The notes under the pieces: generated by a model
Seen by the model: the letters and a program-made list of their open reading frames with translations, nothing else
Told to the model about the DNA's origin: nothing
Database searches by the model: none
In this document: positions 25,264-33,513 of the stretch, in pieces
How positions within the stretch are numbered: position 1 is the first letter of the stretch
Layout of the letters: every line of letters begins with the position of its first letter
Assembly: GCA_009746045.1 (NCBI GenBank)
Contig: RPFO01000356.1
Span: 52,528 to 116,527, forward strand
Source of the DNA: Mesostigma viride
Lineage: Eukaryota; Streptophyta; Mesostigmatophyceae; Mesostigmatales; Mesostigmataceae
Direction of reading: 5' to 3'
DNA: 64,000 bases
Made by a program: the position numbers and the translations under genes

Positions 25264-25955
25264 TGTAACGACTAAAAATGTTGTGTTTGCAACAGCCTCA
25301 GTATCAACATTAGCGTGAAAAGATCTTTATACCTGGGTTGGAGTCGCGACAGATAACTTCACGTCCAGAGAAGCAATGAAGATGGATCTTCAACAGTTAA
25401 GGGAATGAGTCCCCACCCTTGTTAGACACAACAGACAAGTTATATCCAAGTCGACTATCTGTTGAAGTTATAGTTGACTTTTGGCAAGGGTTGTTTGATT
25501 GATGAAACAAGGAAACCCTTGAATTACACCATAGCTTTAGCTCTCACGTACGCATGCACGGCCGCCACAATCAGTATAAAAGTCATCGTGCACGCAGAGT
25601 CGGCTCAACCCTAACCCGAAAGAACCAATCAAAAGTGAGGATCACTCAAGGTAAGATCCTGTCCTCAGAATCCACAACACAGCACAAGGCCAGCACTACA
25701 GAATCTCCGTGACCTGGAACCAGATCCACCAGGTACGACAGTCTTAAAGAGAATCTATGACTGGCTGAACTAAACCATACAAAGTACCCCACGTGGATCA
25801 GGCCACGACCAATGAGGGTAGAACAATAATTCTACAGATCTCAGCAGGCCTATACTCATACGTCGAAGCCTCCTAACTATCCAAATAATTGTCCCCAAGA
25901 ACTCATGATAAGGTCACCAGTAGGAAAACTTTGGATGTAACATTTGGTTGTTACA
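25264..25955 (-). repeat. LTR (5' LTR in element orientation)
   Basis: Second copy of the 692-bp LTR. Its inner edge carries the primer binding site (on the plus strand, CCTCCGATACCAA ending at 25,263). Its outer edge is followed by CCGGG. Confidence 0.88.
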
Positions 25956-26223
25956 CCGGGCCGCCGCCGCCGCCTCCTCCTCCGGGCCGCCGCTGCCGCC
26001 GCCGCCTCCTTTGGGCCGCCACCGCCTTAGCCGGGCCGCCGCCGCCGCTGGCGTTGGGTAGTGCCATGCATTGTGGTACCAACCCAAGGTTGCTGTGGGA
26101 GTTCCCTTAAACCCTGAGTGCCCCCCCCTCAGGATAACATTACTGGATGTTCCCTAGCAACCGCCACCATTAGGGAGGACAGTCAATACTTGCTGACCCA
26201 CATTTGCTTGACATGTCAATTTA

Positions 26224-26790
26224 TGTAACAACCAAATCTGACTTGTTGTTACATCCTGAGTTTTGTAATAGTTTGGGATTTGATTTGAGGCCTTTTGGAT
26301 GAGTATTGAGCTAGTTATGAGGTTTCCCACGTGCAGAGATATTTCGAGACCTGGACTTTGTCAACTGACTTGTTTAGACCCTCATTGGTCGTGGCCTGAT
26401 CCACGTGGGGTTATTAGTTGGTCGGTTCTGCCAAGTCTTGCCTAGATATTTTAGGACTCCAATGCTTATCAAGATTCGGTGATTCCACGTCTGGATTATG
26501 CCAGGCTGGTTTGTGTGCTCTTGTGTTACGTGTCTAGTTAGAGGGACGAAAGAATCTTACCTTGTGATGCTGTAACCTGATTGGTGCATTTCAGGCTAAC
26601 GGTGGAGCATGCTCGACATGCACGTTGAGATTAGGACGTATGGGTTGCCATTGCTGGAACGTTTGTTGTGATCTAATCTAACATGGTATAATGTTAGTTC
26701 GCATAATTCATCCATCCTCAAAGCCTCTTGCTCGTTGACCACTTTCAGTTCCACAGAAGTAGTCAAGGATATTACTTGTCTAACTTACTG
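26224..26790 (+). repeat. Diverged solo-LTR-like remnant
   Basis: It starts TGTAACAACCAAATC and later has CCTCATTGGTCGTGGCCTG, ATCCACGTGGGGT, AATCTTACCTTG and CTGATTGG. These occur in the same order as in the minus-strand reading of the 692-bp LTRs but with heavy divergence. No internal region or partner LTR is visible, so it is either a solo LTR or a related family. The right boundary is uncertain. Confidence 0.6.
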
Positions 26791-26807
26791 AGATAACTAG
26801 ACACAAT

Positions 26808-26856
26808 ACCATGGTCCGGATTCTCCCGATTTCTGGCCTGCGCTGGTTGTCTCTTT
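26808..26856 (+). mobile_element. 49-bp truncated SINE-like insertion
   Basis: Flanked by the 16-bp duplication GATAACTAGACACAAT at 26,792-26,807 and 26,857-26,872. The insert ends GGCCTGCGCTGGTTGTCTCTTT like the longer copy at 11,568-11,748, so it is a 5'-truncated member of that family. Confidence 0.75.
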
Positions 26857-26908
26857 GATAACTAGACACAATTATCAAGGAGACAATTATATTTCTTGAT
26901 CAACGCAT

Positions 26909-26943
26909 CTCTCGATTTCTGGCCTGCGCTGGTTGTCTCCTTG
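26909..26943 (+). mobile_element. 35-bp truncated SINE-like insertion
   Basis: Flanked by the 20-bp duplication ATATTTCTTGATCAACGCAT at 26,889-26,908 and 26,944-26,963. The insert ends GGCCTGCGCTGGTTGTCTCCTTG. A third, inverted short copy (TTATCAAGGAGACAA) sits at 26,873-26,887. Confidence 0.75.
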
Positions 26944-27189
26944 ATATTTCTTGATCAACGCATTGCGGTCCAATGTGGTGTGATCAATTGTTTCTTAAGC
27001 CGCGGTATGATTGTGTGCACGAGTTCAATTCGTCAACCCCGATGGATTCGATTGACTAGATTAAGTGAGACAACTATGCATGCCTGAGATGGATTAATTA
27101 ATTTACTAATTAAAATCGTGCTAGCTCCCGTTTGGGAGCTAGTCATGGAGCATTAATCGCGACGGATGGATGGATGGATGGATGGATGG

Positions 27190-27897
27190 ATTAATTAATT
27201 AAGTAGCTTCCATCATCATTCCGTCATCATTCCGTCATCGCGACTAGGAGAAGTGCACCACCCTTATGCTGGCATCTGCCACCCCTATAGTGACCCTATA
27301 GTGACCGCGGCCTAGGATGGGTCTCACCCTAAGCCCTAAACCCTAAAACCCTAAACCACTTGCAAAAACAGAAGTGCCCCCCTGCCACCACTGCTCACCA
27401 GGTTGCGACATTTAGGCTGGCATCTGTCACCACCCCGGCAGTTGTGATGGTGTGTTTGGGGTGTGACAAGGATGGCGAAAAATTGTCCTTAGTTACTCTT
27501 AAGAGAAAGAACGGACAATTTTTCGCCACCCGCCACCCCTTGGCGCGGGTCATGGGAGGTGTTTTGTCAAGGTGTGAGAGTGATGGCGAAAAATTGTCCT
27601 TAGTTACTCTTAAGAGAAAGAACGGACAATTTTTCGCCACCCTGCCACCCCTTGGCGCGGGTCATAGGAGGTGTTTTGTCAAGGTGTGAGAGTGATGGCG
27701 AAAAATTGTCCTTAGTTACTCTTAAGAGAAAGAACGGACAATTTTTCGCCCCCCCCCCACTGGCCGGCGCTGAGGTGGCGTGGGTTGTTGGATGTGGCGA
27801 AAAATTGCACGTACTTACTCTTAAGAAAAGACCGCCCAATTTTTCGCCATGTCCTCGCAGGGTGAGGGAGCCGGCGAGGGCCGCGCGGCGGGGTGTG
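27190..27897 (+). repeat. Left terminal inverted repeat of provirus
   Basis: It runs from the outer ATTAATTAATTAAGTAGC to the inner GCGCGGCGGGGTGTG and matches the reverse complement of 47,589-48,297 with a few substitutions and small indels. Inside are a CCCTAAA-type tract at about 27,328-27,357 and four 53-54-bp palindromes (27,474-27,527; 27,585-27,638; 27,697-27,750; 27,796-27,848). The first three of these are spaced about 111 bp apart. No gene is present in the repeat. Confidence 0.93.
27328..27357 (+). repeat. Telomere-like CCCTAAA tract inside the TIR
   Basis: Reads CCCTAAGCCCTAAACCC then TAAAACCCTAAACC, a short degenerate run of the plant and green-algal telomere unit. Its mirror copy lies near 48,129-48,160 in the right repeat. 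Confidence 0.7.
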
Positions 27898-28168
27898 CAG
27901 AGTGTTAGGGTTTATTAATCTGGAAACTCAGACGACCTATGCAAGAATCCCACACGACCTGTGTCGATGCATAAGAGGTTTACTCTGGATGTTTAACCCA
28001 TAGTTAGAACTGCAATTCGAGACGAAATGAAAATTGTTTTCAGCATACATTGACGCGTTTTATACTGCATAAACGAATTCATTAAAAAATATAACACGTT
28101 TACATTCGTTATCAGCTCGACAAGAGCGAAAATGGCAAGCTCGTTGCCGTCGTCAACAAGACGACAAT

Positions 28169-28741
28169 CTACTCCTTGTCCTTGGAGTGTCCAGTCAGGC
28201 TCTTCACGTACGAGGCGGAGTTCTTCTTGTCGCCATGGCCGTGGGAGCTTGACGCTCCCTCGCGGCTCCTCTTCCTGCCATTGGAAGTGGCGGTCTTTGC
28301 GTCCTCGAAACCCTTCTTTACCTCCTCCCATGCCCTGTAGAGCGCAATGGGGGAAATGCCTGGCTGGCGCTTGGACTTGGAGAAGCCATTGAGGAAATCG
28401 TCAACCATCTTAACGCACCCGTCGGCTTGGTCGAGGCGAATCCACTCGCAGCGGTCCTCGACCTTCCTCGGCTTTGCCGCATTCTTCTCGTAGACCCACT
28501 CGACGCAAATTTTTGGCGTCTTGCGGTCGACATCGTCATATCCGGCGTCGTGAATCTTGAAGACCTCGCAGGTAGGTCCGGTGCCTCCAACAGCACCTTC
28601 GTTTCCGGAAAGAAGGGAGACCTTGTGCGTCAGGTGTGCGAGCTGGTCGGATATCTTTGTCTGGCCGTCCTCGAGACCATCGAGGATTTTTCCAAGCATT
28701 GCCAACGCCTTCTCGCAAGGCCCTGCGTTTCGGGAAGCCAT
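28169..28741 (-). CDS. PLV protein of unknown function (190 aa)
   Basis: A frame begins at ATG 28,741 (MASRNAGPCEKA). An upstream in-frame ATG at 28,840 exists, but the extra 33 residues look unlike protein. The N-terminal third is helical (ALAMLGKILDGLEDG, DQLAHLTHKVSLL). The middle has a compact segment with several aromatic and acidic residues (KICVEWVYEKN, CEWIRLDQADGC). The last 45 residues are Lys/Arg/Ser-rich (NGRKRSREG, HSKDKE) and could be a nuclear localisation or nucleic-acid-binding tail. It is the outermost gene of the left arm, reading toward the terminal repeat. I do not recognise the family. Confidence 0.7.
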   Translation of the reverse strand: MASRNAGPCEKALAMLGKILDGLEDGQTKISDQLAHLTHKVSLLSGNEGAVGGTGPTCEVFKIHDAGYDDVDRKTPKICVEWVYEKNAAKPRKVEDRCEWIRLDQADGCVKMVDDFLNGFSKSKRQPGISPIALYRAWEEVKKGFEDAKTATSNGRKRSREGASSSHGHGDKKNSASYVKSLTGHSKDKE

Positions 28742-29084
28742 GGCTACCGGCAGAGAGCTTGGCAACGTGAGATGCGTGACTTGCACGTGATTTTGCCTAT
28801 TTGTGCACAATGTGCCAAGGTCCGTTACGTCTGCTGGCACGGCCTGGACAGGACGCGAAGGTGGCTGGACTTGTACAAGTGTCGAACTTGGCTAAATTTC
28901 GGAGCGATGCAAGTCTAAGGTGGCCTCTACCACGTGGCGAGTTCTGGGACGTGAATTTAGGTAAAAAGACTCGTAAGCGTGCGAGTAATCAACTGGGTCA
29001 CTTGTCAAGCGCCTGAACGAAGATTCTAGAGTGTCCACGAGAGTGAATTTTCCGAAGCAACCACCCATATATGATGCGCAGAAA
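28742..29084. other. Gap between PLV genes
   Basis: About 340 bp with no convincing gene. A plus-strand frame (28,801-29,016, 71 codons) runs against the direction of every neighbour in this arm and has no features. The stretch presumably holds the promoter of the 190-residue gene and the 3' end of the 169-residue gene. Confidence 0.4.
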
Positions 29085-29594
29085 TTACTTGCCATGACAT
29101 TTGCATTTATTAAAACCTCGCACCCTCTCAAATTGTAACACGCAGACGAAAGAATCGTATGCAGCAACGTTTTGATATTCCGTGTCTCCTACGTCCCTAT
29201 CTATGTGGGCCAACCTTATCTCCAGAATGCCCCCGTTCCTAAAGAGATGTGGATTCCTCAAATTGAAATATGCGTGATCATTGATCAAAGAATAGTCGAA
29301 AGTGGTCGTTGTTGCTGTTGCTTTTTTGCATATTTCTGATCCCAACACAACCCCCTGGTCCAAATTGTGCTCGCCACCCAAGAAACTGGGGGATACCAAG
29401 CCAATGAGCACGTGGGGGGTGCTTTCGATTCCTGCAATGGACGCAAAGTGAAGCCCGCCTCTCCAATCCCCGTCAATGATGGGAGCACTTGGATCTGGCT
29501 TAATTTTAAAACGAAATGCCGCATTGTCAACGTCACTGTCACTCGATGAAGCCTCGCTGTCAAGTACTATCTGGTAATAATTTGGATAGTCCAT
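29085..29594 (-). CDS. PLV putative minor structural protein (169 aa)
   Basis: The frame starts MDYPNYYQIVLDSEAS and is acidic near the N-terminus. It then alternates short hydrophobic strands (FRFKIKPD, GGLHFASIAGI, HVLIGLVSPSFLGG, ILEIRLAHID, FVCVLQFERV), a pattern expected of a beta-sandwich. No known motif is visible. It lies in the structural module, 38 bp beyond the stop of the Ig/LamG fibre-like gene and in the same direction. A role in the capsid or its appendages is inferred from location and predicted fold only. Confidence 0.65.
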   Translation of the reverse strand: MDYPNYYQIVLDSEASSSDSDVDNAAFRFKIKPDPSAPIIDGDWRGGLHFASIAGIESTPHVLIGLVSPSFLGGEHNLDQGVVLGSEICKKATATTTTFDYSLINDHAYFNLRNPHLFRNGGILEIRLAHIDRDVGDTEYQNVAAYDSFVCVLQFERVRGFNKCKCHGK

Positions 29595-29632
29595 TGCTTA
29601 CATGATATGGATAGATATTTAGTTATAGAGGC

Positions 29633-31615
29633 CTATGCTGGAGGAGTTAACGGTGCCCCCCACTTGGCTGCGAGGTAGCCGCGGATCACCTCAAGCTCCG
29701 CTGACGTTTTGGCGGTGTTGTAGATAAGGATCTCGCCAATCCACCCATCAAAAGCACGACTCGCGTTGGCCGAGTCTCCTCCAATAGAAAGATTCCCTGA
29801 ACCAAGTATAGGATCCGATCCCACTCTGCCATAGCCGGGTCGTCCGTCGAAGCGGGTGAGAAAGGCGTTTGTACTGCTGTTGCATGAAAGCGCCAGAACG
29901 TGTGTATTATTATCAAAGAACTGAGCCCTGGTGCTCACGGTTTCGTATACAGAACCGGGAGCGAATAGCATAACGATCTGTTCCTGTGACTGATAAGACA
30001 TGAGATAACAATTGCCGTTCGACGATCCAAGCATATAACCTCTAATACCCGTAAAACTCCCTATTTCTGGATACGTTGCAGTCGTTAGCTGTTTGGCGAC
30101 TAGAAAAACACTCGCACTTACCCCGACCGCGTTCCAGAAATTGTTCACGGACTCCAACAAGCCAGACCGCGAGTTAATAAAACGGAGGGACCGTTTCGAG
30201 TTCAGCTCCGCCGTATCCAGTGTCGGGCACTTGGCGGAAGTTGCCTGCGTCACGTGGTACCCGTTCGGCCCCTTGTCGTTCACGCGCATCACGTTCCCAC
30301 CTGTCGTGTTTTGCTGGGTTGTGCCCGACGTGTCGCTGAACACCGTGGCGCTGTCGGACGGATCGTACCACGCGAACAGATTGGGGTCTGTTGCGGGGTT
30401 GTAAACTGGCGTATACGTAAAAGTAAGCGAGTTAGACGCCGAGTTCCCATGGCCCGACACGGAGTCTGTCGCCGCGTTGGCACCCACGCTGACGGTCGTC
30501 AATGTGTTCGAGGTTCCTGACACGTCGAACGTGTAAAACGCCGCGTTTACCTGCACCAAGTTGGACGCCGTCCCGTTGGTAACGACGATGTCCCCGAGCG
30601 CAAAACCAGTGACTGACCGGCTGAAGGTAGCCGTCACGCCGACTGGGCTCGCGGACGGTGTTGCCCCGGCCGAAGTCGCGAGGGTGACGGTAGGCGGCGG
30701 GGAGTAGGTGAACGCGACCGTGTTAGACTCGGCGTTTGTGACCCCGAATTCGCCTACCGTCAAGCCATCGACCACCCTCACGATCGTCTGGGAATATGGA
30801 GTGGTTGGTGTCACTGCGAACTGGTACGATGCCCCGGTACCTGTTACCGACGACGCTGTTCCGTTGTTCACGTAGATGTCCCCGCTACCAAACCCAGTCA
30901 CGGGCTTGTCAAATGTGACATCCATTGTGACGGGGCTTGTGGTTGGATACGTCCCTGCCGCTGTAGATAGAGCGACCGTGATAGGTGGAGGGCTCAATGT
31001 GAATGTTAGAGTATTGGATGCGTCGTTTCCACCGTCCACCACATCCACTCCCACGCTAACAGTGGTGGGGGTGTATGCCGCGACGGGAGTGACCGAGAAT
31101 GTATAAGATGAACCACTGCCTGTCAACGAGGAAGCGGTCCCATTGGTAACTACTATGTCGTCTATGGAAAAACCAGCTATGGACTTACTGAAAGTGGCAG
31201 CCACTGCGATAGGGCTCGCAGTAGGATTAGCGCCTGCCGTTGTAGCAAGTGTGACGGTGGTGGAAGGAGGGGTGTAGGTAAATGATAACAGGTTGGATTC
31301 GTCGTTATATGCCCCAGAAACCCCTGTTACCTTATTTTCTTTCACGGAAACCGTGGTTGGGATCGAACCTGTGATATTTGTTATATCAAAAAAATACGTC
31401 GCCGGTGCACCTAAAAAGAGGTCGACTGCCGTTCCGTTTGTCACGTCAATGTCTGATAGATCAAAACCAGTGACGTCTTCATTAAATGTCGCCATCACGA
31501 AAACGGGGACATTCGATGGTGTAAGGTCCACTGTTGATAACCCAACCGTGACCGAGGTACTAGGAACGCGTCGTTTATATAAAAGAGCGGGGCATATACC
31601 ACTATCCAGCAACAT
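29633..31615 (-). CDS. Fibre- or adhesin-like protein with Ig-like repeats and LamG-type lectin domain (660 aa)
   Basis: Residues about 20-405 are four tandem Ig-like repeats of 90-100 residues. Each has the shared pattern VTLAT..G..P..SP, a central FS..ITGF...DI.V.NGTAS and a final TTVSVG, as in bacterial Big-type adhesin domains. Residues about 410-655 form a LamG/concanavalin-like jelly roll that starts WYDPSDSATVFSDTSG and ends FDGWIGEILIYNTAKTS. Such domains bind carbohydrate, so the protein is a good candidate for host-cell attachment on the virion surface. The start is the first ATG (MLLDSGICP); an internal start is possible because the first 20 residues look atypical. The gene lies directly downstream of the capsid genes. 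Confidence 0.82.
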   Translation of the reverse strand: MLLDSGICPALLYKRRVPSTSVTVGLSTVDLTPSNVPVFVMATFNEDVTGFDLSDIDVTNGTAVDLFLGAPATYFFDITNITGSIPTTVSVKENKVTGVSGAYNDESNLLSFTYTPPSTTVTLATTAGANPTASPIAVAATFSKSIAGFSIDDIVVTNGTASSLTGSGSSYTFSVTPVAAYTPTTVSVGVDVVDGGNDASNTLTFTLSPPPITVALSTAAGTYPTTSPVTMDVTFDKPVTGFGSGDIYVNNGTASSVTGTGASYQFAVTPTTPYSQTIVRVVDGLTVGEFGVTNAESNTVAFTYSPPPTVTLATSAGATPSASPVGVTATFSRSVTGFALGDIVVTNGTASNLVQVNAAFYTFDVSGTSNTLTTVSVGANAATDSVSGHGNSASNSLTFTYTPVYNPATDPNLFAWYDPSDSATVFSDTSGTTQQNTTGGNVMRVNDKGPNGYHVTQATSAKCPTLDTAELNSKRSLRFINSRSGLLESVNNFWNAVGVSASVFLVAKQLTTATYPEIGSFTGIRGYMLGSSNGNCYLMSYQSQEQIVMLFAPGSVYETVSTRAQFFDNNTHVLALSCNSSTNAFLTRFDGRPGYGRVGSDPILGSGNLSIGGDSANASRAFDGWIGEILIYNTAKTSAELEVIRGYLAAKWGAPLTPPA

Positions 31616-31634
31616 TTGTATAGACTAATCGTCG

Positions 31635-31805
31635 TTATTTTTTTTGGTTTGGTAGCGGATACTTGAAGGTGGGGAGAAGGGGCAATGCTCGTCTAGCTGG
31701 CATTGTCATGGACAGACCAGAATCTGCCATTTCAGGAATGTCAAAAATCAACTTCAACCTGTTAAACGGATTAGCTGTGATGCTAGGGTCTCGAAAGTAG
31801 TCCAT
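31635..31805 (-). CDS. Small PLV protein (56 aa), unknown
   Basis: A compact frame from ATG 31,805 (MDYFRDPSITANPF) to TAA at 31,635 fills most of the gap between the fibre-like gene and the major capsid gene, in the same direction. It is Pro-rich and basic at the end (PARRALPLLPTFKYPLP). It could be a capsid cement or scaffold peptide; nothing identifies it directly. Its neat fit between two genes is the main support. Confidence 0.55.
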   Translation of the reverse strand: MDYFRDPSITANPFNRLKLIFDIPEMADSGLSMTMPARRALPLLPTFKYPLPNQKK

Positions 31806-31833
31806 CGTTTGTCATTACACACGTATATATTTT

Positions 31834-33141
31834 TTAGAGGTACACGGCTGCCTGCCTGCCTGCAGCGATGTCCATCTTTGATTCGCACTCCGTGAAGATG
31901 TAGGAAATGCAGTCCGTCGCTCCCTTCTCGACTCGCAGCGTGACCACCGATGCCGTGCCACGAAGGTCAAGGCCGCTCATGTACTCTGGACCGGCACACG
32001 GCATATTAAGGTGACACGCCATCGTGAAGTTGTTGTTTAGCCACGTGGTAGGAGTCATGCCCTCCCGGACACAGGACAAGACATTCCCCTGGTCACCGAA
32101 CGCGGACAACAGATTGATCCACGCCTCGGTTGCGTTCGTACGGTATCCAGGCGCTAGGTTGGATCCGTTGATGTCGTATTGGTAGGAAGTCATACCATCC
32201 GCGATGTGATTGAACATCGTATTGCCAGATGCGTTGGTCACGTCCGCGCCGGCAGCAACCTGAATCGCCAGGAGTTTGCTGGCGGACGCGGAAGACAGCG
32301 ACGCCTTGATGGCATAGGGAGTGCGAGTCCCGAGCGACTGTTTGGTGGACTGCCACGTCCGCCACTTGAAGGAGAGAGTTCCACCCTCGGCAAGCCTGGA
32401 CGAGAAAATCTGGCCCACGATATCTTCTTGGAACCTGTACGTGTCGATGCTAAAGTGGATGTTGCTCAGTTCGAAACCAACCCCCGTTCCTGCGTCAACG
32501 GCCACGATGCCACCAGCAGCAGCTGCTTGCGCCACGCTAGGAAGCATCACCCCTCCGTCCATGAGTGTGATTCGGATCTCGATGGGGGGGAAGAGACTCA
32601 GATCCACGATCCGAGGCTCGCCACTCAGGAATCCCAAAAAGTGGTCAATGACGCCGTCCACTGCGGTGTTTGCCTTCACGTTGTTTGTGAGAGCGCCAGC
32701 CGCATCAGCAATGACGATGTTGTTATTCTTCGACCAACCAGCGGGAGCCTGCGCGAGATTGTACTCGACACCGCCGTGCACCGAGAGCAGCGTATGGAAC
32801 AGCTGGGAGTAGTCGTTGATGCTGTCGACGGTCTGACCTCCTGCCAGTACCTCGAGGCGCCTGATGATGGAGGACGTGTACGCGGGGAACTTTGCGAACC
32901 CCGCCGTGGTCGTGGGGGTCCCCGTGAAAAACATTGCGAAGGAGTGCAAGTCCACGAACCCGGACGTGGGGAGGCGGACCGCGACCACAGACCCTTGTTT
33001 GATGCCGTCGCTTGCTGAGAGGGTGCTGAGATGGACTCGTTGAGTCGTGTGCTGACCCAGCGCCTTCACGAGGTATTGCATGGACTTGGGGATAGCGCGC
33101 GAGTACCAGGAATTGTCCGAAGCCATAGATTGTGTATACAT
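31834..33141 (-). CDS. Major capsid protein, double jelly-roll (PLV type)
   Basis: A 435-residue frame in the position and with the sequence character of PLV major capsid proteins. The N-terminus SWYSRAIPKSMQYLVKALG is followed by a strand-rich first jelly roll (VVAVRLPTSGFVDLHSFAMF, IIRRLEVLAGGQTVDSINDY) and a second one (GFELSNIHFSIDTYRFQED through SVVTLRVEKGATDCISYIFT). Double-jelly-roll trimers build the icosahedral capsid shell. Two starts are possible: ATG 33,141 or ATG 33,126 (MASDNSWY). The latter is preceded by GTATACACAATCT, similar to the TATA-rich leaders of neighbouring genes, and I favour it. It follows the membrane-active-like and penton-like genes, as expected for a capsid operon. 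Confidence 0.88.
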   Translation of the reverse strand: MYTQSMASDNSWYSRAIPKSMQYLVKALGQHTTQRVHLSTLSASDGIKQGSVVAVRLPTSGFVDLHSFAMFFTGTPTTTAGFAKFPAYTSSIIRRLEVLAGGQTVDSINDYSQLFHTLLSVHGGVEYNLAQAPAGWSKNNNIVIADAAGALTNNVKANTAVDGVIDHFLGFLSGEPRIVDLSLFPPIEIRITLMDGGVMLPSVAQAAAAGGIVAVDAGTGVGFELSNIHFSIDTYRFQEDIVGQIFSSRLAEGGTLSFKWRTWQSTKQSLGTRTPYAIKASLSSASASKLLAIQVAAGADVTNASGNTMFNHIADGMTSYQYDINGSNLAPGYRTNATEAWINLLSAFGDQGNVLSCVREGMTPTTWLNNNFTMACHLNMPCAGPEYMSGLDLRGTASVVTLRVEKGATDCISYIFTECESKMDIAAGRQAAVYL

Positions 33142-33156
33142 TCGAATGAGATATTT

Positions 33157-33513
33157 TTACTGAAGAAGCTGGCCGAGTATGGGATTTTTTACCTTCGCTC
33201 CATCAACCCGTCTTTCGAGGTTGGACAAGGCGCTCAGACCAGTGTTTGCGACCGAGTACGCTTTCCCGAGCAGCGTACTCTTCGCGATCATGTTGGATGG
33301 GATGTGTCCGAGCGCGGAATCGACAATGCCCGCCGCCTGTTTGGCAGCCCGCGCCCCGTCGCCAATTTTTGAGATGACTTCGCCAGCGACGTGCCCGGCT
33401 TTCTTGACAGCTGACACGATGGCCGCCCCGTCGCCGACCCTCTTGATAGCGTTGCCGGCAAACTCTCCCACGCGTCTAGCCACGTTTCCGATTGCTCCAA
33501 AATTAACTTTCAT
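33157..33513 (-). CDS. Small Ala/Gly-rich amphipathic virion protein (118 aa)
   Basis: The likely start is ATG 33,513 (MKVNFGAIGNVARRV), which overlaps the end of the penton-like gene by 11 bp; the frame is open further upstream but that part shadows its neighbour. The protein is almost entirely helical and amphipathic (AGNAIKRVGDGAAIVSAV, AGEVISKIGDGARAAKQA). This composition is typical of adenovirus pVI-like or lytic capsid-interior peptides in related viruses. A membrane-disrupting or capsid-cementing role is an inference from composition and from its place just before the major capsid gene. Confidence 0.68.
   Translation of the reverse strand: MKVNFGAIGNVARRVGEFAGNAIKRVGDGAAIVSAVKKAGHVAGEVISKIGDGARAAKQAAGIVDSALGHIPSNMIAKSTLLGKAYSVANTGLSALSNLERRVDGAKVKNPILGQLLQ

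Larger units (their letters stand above)
18497..25955 (-). mobile_element. LTR retroelement, non-autonomous (LARD-like)
   Basis: Two direct repeats of 692 bp (18,497-19,188; 25,264-25,955) begin TGTAACGAC and end GGTTGTTACA, and the element is flanked by CCGGG on both sides, a 5-bp target duplication. The orientation is minus: next to the right LTR the minus strand reads TTGGTATCGGAGG, a near match to the initiator-tRNA primer binding site, and next to the left LTR it reads CTTGAGGGGGAGATA, a polypurine tract. The 6-kb interior has no frame with gag, protease, integrase or intact reverse transcriptase features, so the element must borrow these functions. In the alignment by eye I noticed a single LTR mismatch (G/T near 19,062 and 25,833), which implies a recent insertion. 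Confidence 0.85.
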
